The notes under the pieces are model-generated. The model was not told the DNA's origin, did not search any database, and saw nothing but the letters and a program-made list of their open reading frames with translations. Made by a program: the position numbers and the translations under genes. This document shows positions 13,818-18,882 of a stretch of DNA of 18,882 nt, in pieces. Origin of the DNA: Desulfobacter sp. Lineage in GTDB: Bacteria; Desulfobacterota; Desulfobacteria; Desulfobacterales; Desulfobacteraceae. Each line of letters starts with the position of its first letter. Positions within the stretch are counted from its first letter, which is position 1. Location of the stretch: the NCBI GenBank assembly GCA_030145005.1, contig JAQYWJ010000020.1:1-18882 (forward strand), in the 5' to 3' direction.

Positions 13818-14756
13818 ATGAACGGCCTGTCTATTTTTGCCGGAAACTCCAATGCCCCTCTTGCAGAAAGAATATCGGAATATTTGGCCAAACCTCTGGG
13901 GCGATTGAAAGTCAACCGGTTCAGTGACGGGGAAACCCAGGTCGAGATTCATGAGAATGTACGCAGGCGGGAAGTTTATGTCATTCAATCCACGTGCAAG
14001 CCTGTGAACGACAATTTGGTGGAACTTCTTCTGCTTGTTGATGCCTTCAGGCGCTCCTCTGCTGCCCGGGTGACCGCTGTAATTCCCTATTTCGGCTATG
14101 CCCGCCAGGACAAGAAGGTTGCTCCCCGAGTGCCCATCAGTGCCAAGGTGGTTGCAGAACTGCTTGAAAGGACCGGTGTTGACAGGGTCATCACCATGGA
14201 CCTGCATGCCGGACAGATTCAGGGGTTTTTCAATGTGCCCGTGGATAACCTTTATGCAGCCCCCATTATTATTGACGATATAAAAACCCGTTTCAGTGAT
14301 GATATCATTGTCGTTTCTCCGGATGCAGGCGGGGTGGAGCGTGCCAGGGCCTATGCCAAGCGGTTGGATGCCGGCCTTGCCATCGTGGATAAACGCCGCA
14401 GCGCACCCAATCAGGCCAAAGCCATGGCCATGATCGGAGATGTGAAGGACAAAATCGCCCTGGTTATTGATGACATGGTGGATACTGCGGGGACTTTGGC
14501 CGAGGCTGCCGGCGTTATCAGGGAAAACGGTGCCAAGGAAGTGCATGCCTATTGTACCCATCCGGTATTGTCAGGTCCGGCCATTGACAGAATAACACAA
14601 TCATCTTTGAGCTCCCTTGTTGCAACGGATACCGTCCCCTTGTCGGAAGAGGCCCGTTCCTGTGGCAAGATAAAGACGCTTTCCGTTGCAAAACTTGTCG
14701 GAGAGGCCATTATGCGCAGCTACAGGGGAGATTCTGTAAATTCTTTATTTGTATAA
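13818..14756 (+). CDS. prs: Ribose-phosphate pyrophosphokinase (PRPP synthetase)
   Basis: This 312-residue cytoplasmic enzyme makes PRPP from ribose 5-phosphate and ATP for nucleotide, histidine and tryptophan synthesis. Visible signatures are IFAGNSNAPLAERI at the start, NRFSDGETQVEI, the catalytic loop region YFGYARQDKK (about 94-103), the metal-binding DLHAGQIQGFF (about 129-139) and the PRPP-binding loop VIDDMVDTAGT (about 216-226). GAGG (13808-13811) is 6 bases before the ATG. Length is standard for class I enzymes. Confidence 0.98.
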   Translation: MNGLSIFAGNSNAPLAERISEYLAKPLGRLKVNRFSDGETQVEIHENVRRREVYVIQSTCKPVNDNLVELLLLVDAFRRSSAARVTAVIPYFGYARQDKKVAPRVPISAKVVAELLERTGVDRVITMDLHAGQIQGFFNVPVDNLYAAPIIIDDIKTRFSDDIIVVSPDAGGVERARAYAKRLDAGLAIVDKRRSAPNQAKAMAMIGDVKDKIALVIDDMVDTAGTLAEAAGVIRENGAKEVHAYCTHPVLSGPAIDRITQSSLSSLVATDTVPLSEEARSCGKIKTLSVAKLVGEAIMRSYRGDSVNSLFV

Positions 14757-14820
14757 AATAAAAAGATATATTTGATCAACCTGCCTTTTGTGTGAAAGGG
14801 CGGGTACGAAAGGTTTAAAC

Positions 14821-15468
14821 ATGGAACTTATAGAATTAAGTGTCGCAAAAAGAGAGGCTACCGGCAAGGGTGCTGCCAGAAGATTACGGGCAGATAACGC
14901 TATTCCGGGCATTGTATATGGCGCAAAAAAAGAGCCTGTAAAAGTGTCGATTGATGTTACCGCCTTTGATAAGGTGATCCGGGAAAACGGTACCACAGGT
15001 CTTTTTTTTGATCTGGGCATTGAAGGGGAGACCGGCAGAAGTGTCATGCTCAAGGATCTTCAGATGGATCCTTTTGGTCTGCGCTATATGCATATTGATT
15101 TTCATGAAATTGATATGGATGCAACAGTGTCCGTTGTCGTTCCGGTTGAAACCGAAGGTGTCAGCGCCGGCGTCAAAGACGGCGGAATACTCCAGATTAT
15201 CCGCCGCGATCTCGAAGTTATTTGCAAACCTAAGGATACCCCTGAAAGTGTTAAACTCGATATTTCAGAACTGGAAATCGGGGATGGTATTCATGTGGCA
15301 GATATTGACCTGGGTTCCGAAATTGAGATTCCTTTTGATACCAATTTTACCGTAGTCACCATTGTTCCGCCTGAGAGTGGCGCAGATGAAGAGGGAATTG
15401 AAGAAGAAGCTGAAATTGGTGAAGTTGCTGAAGGCGCTGAAGCTGAGGCTGAAGCTGCTGCTGAATAG
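14821..15468 (+). CDS. rplY: 50S ribosomal protein L25, CTC (TL5) form
   Basis: This 215-residue protein binds 5S rRNA in the large subunit. The N-terminal L25 domain reads REATGKGAARRLRADNAIPGIVYG. The C-terminal TL5-type domain includes DLQMDPFGLRYMHIDFHEID. A strongly acidic tail of about 30 residues, mostly Glu and Ala, closes the protein. GAAAGG (14808-14813) is 7 bases before ATG 14821; an in-frame GTG at 14788 lacks support. It sits between prs and pth as in many genomes. Confidence 0.95.
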   Translation: MELIELSVAKREATGKGAARRLRADNAIPGIVYGAKKEPVKVSIDVTAFDKVIRENGTTGLFFDLGIEGETGRSVMLKDLQMDPFGLRYMHIDFHEIDMDATVSVVVPVETEGVSAGVKDGGILQIIRRDLEVICKPKDTPESVKLDISELEIGDGIHVADIDLGSEIEIPFDTNFTVVTIVPPESGADEEGIEEEAEIGEVAEGAEAEAEAAAE

Positions 15469-15471
15469 ATA

Positions 15472-15510
15472 CAACGTTTATTCTACGTTGCCGTTTTATT
15501 CTTTTTTTAT
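15472..15510 (+). terminator. Weak terminator-like hairpin after rplY
   Basis: CAACGT (15472-15477) pairs with ACGTTG (15485-15490) around a 7-base loop, and a T-rich tract follows (CCGTTTTATTCTTTTTTT). The stem is short, so read-through to pth is likely. Confidence 0.45.
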
Positions 15511-15549
15511 TCTAAGGTGCTTTTTAATTTTAGATTGTTCGTATAAGTC

Positions 15550-16128
15550 ATGGCTGACTCAAAACGATTATTAGCGGGTCTGGGAAATCCTGGAGATCAG
15601 TATTCCCGGACCCGTCATAATATTGGCTTTGATGTAGTTGATGCTTTGGCGGATCGGGCCGGGTGCCGTGTGAACAAGGAAAAGTTTAATGCCGCCTACA
15701 CCGGCGCACGTATGGGGCTCCAGGATATCCTCCTGGTCAAGCCCCTTTCGTATATGAACAGAAGCGGTATTCCCATCCAGAAGCTGGCAGCCTATTTCAA
15801 AATCGGTATAGAGGATATCATTGTGGTCCATGATGACATGGACCTTGCCTTTGGAAAGATAAAGATTGTGCAGGGCAGGGGACATGGCGGCCATAAGGGC
15901 ATCCGTTCAATTATTGATGCCTTTGGCCAAAAGGCATGTGTCCGGGTTCGGGTGGGTATTGGCCGACCCGGAAGTGACAGGTCCGTGACCGGACATGTCC
16001 TGGGTAAATATACCCCGGATGAACAGGCCTGCCTGGATCAGGTTATTGATGATGCCTGTGACGCCTGCCTCTCTATCCTGGAAAAAGGGGTGGTCAAGGC
16101 CATGAATCTCGTTAATTCCTCCCGGTGA
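15550..16128 (+). CDS. pth: Peptidyl-tRNA hydrolase
   Basis: This 192-residue enzyme frees tRNA from peptides dropped by ribosomes. The family start LLAGLGNPGDQYSRTRHNIGF carries catalytic His23. Asn70 lies in SYMNRSG, Asp95/Asp96 in VHDDMDLAFG, and the substrate loop is GRGHGGHKGIRSI. No clear Shine-Dalgarno precedes ATG 15550; the start is set by homology. The TGA stop (16126-16128) lies inside the terminal GTGAAC of a transposon right-end relic, so the last codons and stop may have been set by that insertion. Length is still normal. Confidence 0.95.
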   Translation: MADSKRLLAGLGNPGDQYSRTRHNIGFDVVDALADRAGCRVNKEKFNAAYTGARMGLQDILLVKPLSYMNRSGIPIQKLAAYFKIGIEDIIVVHDDMDLAFGKIKIVQGRGHGGHKGIRSIIDAFGQKACVRVRVGIGRPGSDRSVTGHVLGKYTPDEQACLDQVIDDACDACLSILEKGVVKAMNLVNSSR

Positions 16129-16252
16129 ACTACCCAAAGTTAAAGCTTTTGGGCTTCCTGCTTCACAGAGGTTTGCTTGGTTTGCTTAACATCATGGAAG
16201 ATATTAAGTCTTACATCCTCTCCACAGGCTTGAGATCCCGTAGTCCCTACGG
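16125..16252 (-). mobile_element. IS605-type right-end relic with omega-RNA-like features
   Basis: Read on the - strand, this stretch holds a CCGTAG/CTACGG hairpin (16238-16252 on +), a tnpB-tail-like segment reading LKPVERM, the box GTGAAGCAGGAAGCCC, a CCCAAA/TTTGGG stem (16133-16138 and 16148-16153) and the end GGGTAGTTCAC. This order is what I know from right ends of IS605-family tnpB elements, where the omega RNA is made. All frames contain stops and no TnpB core is left, so it is a decayed 3' fragment. It abuts and overlaps the pth stop codon. Confidence 0.6.
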
Positions 16253-16627
16253 CACTTAAAAAATTTTTTTTGCTTAAGATTCTACGCATCCGGCTTTTTG
16301 GATGCAACCCCGATACCTTTTCAAAGAACTACGCGAAGTTTAGCTAAATGAACCAGCTAAAGCAAACTTATATCCCAAATCTAAAGAATTGGGTTTTACG
16401 GCCTAAAGGCCAAAGCCATAACAAGTTTTTCTCTGTTGCTCAGACTTAGGGCCATGGGCCTTATCTTTTTCGTTGCATCAATGGGCACACATTTCAATAT
16501 GCTCCCGTTAATGCGCCTTGAATACGGGTAAAAATCCTTCGCCCTATTTGTAGATTTTAAAATTTCCATGGCCTCATAATCCTTTTTGCACCTGTTGGCT
16601 TAGAGTTTACTTTAAAAAATTAATAAG
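16253..16627. other. Gene-free interval before carD
   Basis: No credible gene is seen in 16253-16627. It contains small hairpins: GCATCC/GGATGC (16286-16291, 16300-16305) and TTTAGCT/AGCTAAA (16339-16345, 16355-16361). It also holds a dispersed repeat copy at 16466-16498, which lies in a 25-codon open frame (16454-16531) that I do not call a gene. Base composition is more AT-rich than the flanking genes, consistent with decayed insertion sequence DNA. Confidence 0.6.
16466..16498 (+). repeat. Dispersed intergenic repeat, copy 4
   Basis: CGTTGCATCAATGGGCACA followed by ATTTCAAT nearly duplicates 11451-11478. The sequence after it (TTGAATACGGGTAAAAATCC at about 16518-16537) partly resembles the CGGGTAACTTTTTATCC end of the copy at 9481, as if that copy had lost the middle part. 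Confidence 0.6.
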
Positions 16628-16656
16628 TTGACAATATTGTTTAGATGTGGTTTTCT
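16628..16656 (+). promoter_or_regulatory. Possible carD promoter
   Basis: A perfect -35 TTGACA (16628-16633) is followed after 17 bases by TTTTCT (16651-16656), a poor -10. The carD ATG is about 50 bases further on. The gene needs a promoter here, since more than 570 bases separate it from pth. Confidence 0.4.
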
Positions 16657-16704
16657 GCTTGAGAATGGATAACGTGTATCTTTAAAATAATAAGGTAGGC
16701 ATAA

Positions 16705-17241
16705 ATGGCAAAGCAATCTGGGACAACTAAGGCTAAAGAAACTAGCAAGTCAACCAAAACAGCGTTTTCAACGGGCGACATGGCGGTCTATCCTGCACAT
16801 GGTGTCGGCTGTATTGAATCCATCGAAAGCCAGGAGATAAATGGGGATACCATGAATTTCTACATGATGAAAATTGTGGAAAACGGTATGACAATCATGA
16901 TCCCTACATCCAATGTTGAATCCGTGGGTTTGCGGGAAGTCATTCCCGAGACTGAAGTGCCCCAGGTTTACGAGGTTATGCAGAAAAAGGCCCAGGCCAG
17001 TGACAATCAGACCTGGAACCGTCGTTACAGAGAGTACATGGACAAGATTAAAACCGGTTCCATCTACGATGTGGCCGAGGTATTCAGGGATCTTTTCCAG
17101 CTTAAGCTTGAAAAAGACCTTAGTTTTGGCGAAAGAAAACTTCTTGATACTGCCCAGAATCTTCTGGTCCAGGAACTTTCCATGGCCAAAGATGTTGATG
17201 AAGCGCACATGATAAAAGAGATTGAAAATCTGTTCAACTAA
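16705..17241 (+). CDS. carD: CarD family transcriptional regulator
   Basis: This 178-residue protein has a Lys/Thr/Ser-rich start (1-22), then the CarD/TRCF RNA-polymerase-interacting fold: FSTGDMAVYPAHGVGCIESI, a beta-rich core with FYMMKIVENGMTIMIP, and VGLREVI. A helical C-terminal half follows (about 95-178) with the RRYREYMDKIKTGS and LSFGERKLLDTAQNLLVQEL segments. CarD-type proteins bind the RNA polymerase beta subunit and promoter DNA and stabilise open complexes. The start has AAGG at 16692-16695. A terminator follows, so it is probably a single-gene unit. Confidence 0.93.
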   Translation: MAKQSGTTKAKETSKSTKTAFSTGDMAVYPAHGVGCIESIESQEINGDTMNFYMMKIVENGMTIMIPTSNVESVGLREVIPETEVPQVYEVMQKKAQASDNQTWNRRYREYMDKIKTGSIYDVAEVFRDLFQLKLEKDLSFGERKLLDTAQNLLVQELSMAKDVDEAHMIKEIENLFN

Positions 17242-17269
17242 ACGCCTTAGTTCTTATAACACAAACATT

Positions 17270-17306
17270 CCGGCAGCTGTTAACCCCTGCCGGTTTTGTA
17301 TTTTTT
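17270..17306 (+). terminator. Intrinsic terminator after carD, abutting the rluD start
   Basis: CCGGCAG (17270-17276) pairs with CTGCCGG (17287-17293) around a 10-base loop, followed by TTTTGTATTTTTT (17294-17306). This is a clear intrinsic terminator. The next ATG (rluD) is one base after the T-tract, an unusually tight arrangement. Confidence 0.85.
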
Positions 17307-17307
17307 C

Positions 17308-18246
17308 ATGCACATAAAGATAGAAATTTCACCGGATCAGGCTGGTGTCAGACTTGACCAGGCTGTTGCTGATTCCCAATCCCGGATATCCCGTTCCAGG
17401 GTTGCAAGTCTGATCTCCCAGGGCTTGATTCTGGTGAACCACGGGTGTAAACGCCCCGGTTATAAGGTTAAGCCCAAAGACTTGGTTGAAGGGGATTTCC
17501 CTTCATCAGATCAGCAGGATAGAAAACCCATTCGCCCGGAATCAATTCCTTTGAATATCCTTTACGAGGATGACTATATTCTTATGATTGATAAGCCTGC
17601 AGGCCTTGTGGTGCATCCCGGGGCGGGGAATGATTCCGGTACCCTGGTCAACGGCTTGCTTGCACACTATCCAGGCTTCAGCGAACAAGGCTGGGACAGG
17701 GAACGACCAGGCATTGTTCACCGCCTGGATAAAGATACCTCCGGGGTGATGGTCATTGCCAAGACCCTGAAATCCCTTGAATTTCTCCAAAAAGAATTTA
17801 AGCAAAGGCGGGTGGAAAAGCATTACCTGGCCCTGGCCCGGGGAAAAAATATCCCGGATGCAGGGGTGATTGAGCGTCCCATTGGCCGGCACCCTTACCA
17901 TCGCAAACGCATGGCCGTCCTGGATGAGAACGGCAGATACGCAAAAACCCGGTTCAACGTAATAAAACGTTTTAGTTCTGGGTGTCTTATGGATATCCGG
18001 CTTTACACCGGCAGAACCCATCAAATTCGCGTCCATTTTTATGACCAGGGCATGCCCCTTTTCGGCGATTGCATTTACCAGGAGCGACGGTTTCGGAAAA
18101 AAGATCCCATGGTGCCCCGTCAGATGCTTCACTCCTGGACCTTGTCCTTTCGTCATCCCTATTCAGGTTTACGCCTGTATTTTGAAGCCCCCATGCCTAA
18201 AGATTTCAAAACTACTTTGCTGCATCTATCCGATGGATCCCAATAG
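17308..18246 (+). CDS. rluD: Ribosomal large subunit pseudouridine synthase, RluD type (RluA family)
   Basis: This 312-residue enzyme converts uridines of 23S rRNA to pseudouridine. An N-terminal S4 RNA-binding domain (about 14-60, RISRSRVASLISQGLILVN) precedes the catalytic domain. Motifs are ILYEDDYILMIDKPAGLVVHP, the active-site HRLDKDTSGVMVIAKT with Asp141, and GRTHQIRVHF. ATG 17308 fits the S4 start but has no Shine-Dalgarno, because the terminator T-tract lies immediately upstream. An in-frame TTG at 17296 is inside the hairpin tail and unlikely. RluD and other RluA-family members cannot be told apart with certainty here. Confidence 0.93.
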   Translation: MHIKIEISPDQAGVRLDQAVADSQSRISRSRVASLISQGLILVNHGCKRPGYKVKPKDLVEGDFPSSDQQDRKPIRPESIPLNILYEDDYILMIDKPAGLVVHPGAGNDSGTLVNGLLAHYPGFSEQGWDRERPGIVHRLDKDTSGVMVIAKTLKSLEFLQKEFKQRRVEKHYLALARGKNIPDAGVIERPIGRHPYHRKRMAVLDENGRYAKTRFNVIKRFSSGCLMDIRLYTGRTHQIRVHFYDQGMPLFGDCIYQERRFRKKDPMVPRQMLHSWTLSFRHPYSGLRLYFEAPMPKDFKTTLLHLSDGSQ

Positions 18247-18271
18247 AAATTAAGAATCAAGACTGGTTTAG

Positions 18272-18291
18272 GAACGGGTCTGAACGGGTCT
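18272..18291 (+). repeat. Tandem 10-bp duplication
   Basis: GAACGGGTCT is repeated head to tail (18272-18281 and 18282-18291) in the spacer after rluD. It is probably a local slippage event; no function is evident. Confidence 0.7.
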
Positions 18292-18319
18292 TAAATAACT
18301 TGCCCATTTTGCTATATCC

Positions 18320-18388
18320 GGGAGCGCGGGTGTCTCACCCGCATGTCCGCAAGTATTGTAAAGATGCGGGCGAGACGCCCGCGCTCCC
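18320..18388. repeat. Long GC-rich palindromic repeat at a convergent gene junction
   Basis: Two 25-bp arms (18320-18344 and 18364-18388) are inverted copies with two differences, both able to form G-U pairs in RNA, around a 19-base loop. Each arm is itself a hairpin: GCGGGTG/CACCCGC and GCGGGCG/CGCCCGC around 3-base loops. The motif GCGGGCGAGACGCCCGC is one I recall as a widespread intergenic repeat in bacteria. Sitting between convergent rluD and the methyltransferase gene, it could act as a two-way terminator or mRNA 3' protector. Confidence 0.85.
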
Positions 18389-18391
18389 AGG

Positions 18392-18882
18392 TTAAGTTTT
18401 TTCGGACTCATTCCTTAATCGGCGCTGGGATTCGGTCCAGTCAATGCGGCTTAAAAGCCCCCGGATAATTCTGACATCCCTGGATGACAGGCCCGCATTA
18501 GAGAAAATCCTGCGGTAGGTCCGCAGCAGATGATCCGGATTCTGGGGATCAAGATAATCAATATCTAAAAGCGTCTTTCTCATGTGGGCAAACATGGATT
18601 CAAGTTCTTCTCCCCGGGCGGGGTCTTTAACCCCGGGATCATGGAAATTTTTTGCAGCCCCGGATTTAAGGGATGCTTCGTAAAGCAGCACTGCCAGGGA
18701 GTGGCTCAGATTCATGGATGGATAGCCGTCATGGGTAGGGATGGTGATAAAATACCGGCACAGCTCCAGGTCCTTTGTCTCAAGACCGGTATCCTCCGGC
18801 CCCAGAACCAGGGCACTGTGATGTTCCTGTTTCTGGGCTTCGATCCGGGCCCCTGCCGTGGCAGGTGTTAAAAACCCTTTTC
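18392..18882 (-). CDS. TrmJ/TrmH-type SPOUT RNA methyltransferase, partial (C-terminal part)
   Basis: The frame is open from the stop (18392-18394) to the window's right edge, giving 162 residues; the true start lies outside. An in-frame ATG at 18715 is internal, because the family motifs lie on both sides of it. SPOUT motifs: ALVLGPEDTGL (motif 2), then FITIPTHDGYPSMNLSHSLA (motif 3, forming the knot that binds S-adenosylmethionine), then LLYEA. A helical C-terminal tail follows (LLDIDYLDPQNPDH, SRDVRIIRGLLSRIDW), as in TrmJ, which methylates a 2'-O in the tRNA anticodon loop. Substrate is assigned by family only. It converges on rluD across the long palindrome. Confidence 0.87.
   Translation of the reverse strand, partial: KGFLTPATAGARIEAQKQEHHSALVLGPEDTGLETKDLELCRYFITIPTHDGYPSMNLSHSLAVLLYEASLKSGAAKNFHDPGVKDPARGEELESMFAHMRKTLLDIDYLDPQNPDHLLRTYRRIFSNAGLSSRDVRIIRGLLSRIDWTESQRRLRNESEKT

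Noticed and set aside
13707..14561. 284-codon frame on the - strand opposite prs
   Set aside because: It runs through the tRNA-Gln gene and is fully antisense to prs; no domain is recognisable.
14788..14820. Longer rplY with a GTG start at 14788
   Set aside because: No ribosome site there, and the extra residues do not resemble L25; ATG 14821 has GAAAGG at proper spacing.
16454..16531. 25-codon frame starting ATGGGCCTTATC
   Set aside because: Very short, no ribosome site, and largely made of a dispersed repeat within decayed DNA.

Overview
The window looks like chromosomal DNA of a Gram-negative anaerobe of the Desulfobacterota, probably a Desulfobacterales/Desulfobacteraceae sulfate reducer. 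This is inferred from protein flavour, the 591-residue formate-tetrahydrofolate ligase with folD beside it, the ispE - tRNA-Gln - prs - rplY - pth - carD - rluD order, and moderate GC. No marker here fixes the genus.

Layout. (1) 1-1131: the C-terminal part of an NtrC-type sigma-54 response regulator, cut by the window start. (2) 1123-6195: a complete branched-chain/hydrophobic amino-acid-type ABC transporter operon (binding protein, two permeases, two ATPases). Its leader holds an array of TTGAC palindromes beginning at the regulator's stop codon and, about 150 bp further on, a perfect-consensus -24/-12 promoter. A 14-bp hairpin follows the binding-protein gene and a GC hairpin closes the operon. 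(3) 6219-6714: transposon wreckage, made of a chimeric tnpA remnant lacking its catalytic core and a tnpB 3' tail/right end. (4) 6742-8184: a GspA/ExeA-like membrane ATPase. (5) 8432-9445: an erythrose-4-phosphate dehydrogenase-like gene. (6) 9619-12454: fhs and folD, two consecutive steps of tetrahydrofolate one-carbon metabolism. (7) 12481-16128: a DUF1844 gene, ispE, tRNA-Gln(TTG), prs, rplY and pth, all on the + strand and closely spaced. (8) 16125-16704: a gene-free stretch with a second tnpB right-end relic overlapping the pth stop, plus a dispersed repeat. (9) 16705-18246: carD and rluD, separated by a terminator-like hairpin. (10) 18320-18388: a long GC palindrome at the convergent junction with a TrmJ/TrmH-type RNA methyltransferase that runs off the right edge on the - strand.

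Most genes are housekeeping. The most interesting signals are non-coding: the operator array plus sigma-54 promoter that ties the truncated regulator to the transporter operon, the two IS605-type right-end (omega-RNA-like) relics, and a dispersed intergenic repeat found at four places. I found no CRISPR array, no phage genes and no clear novel defence or biosynthetic system.
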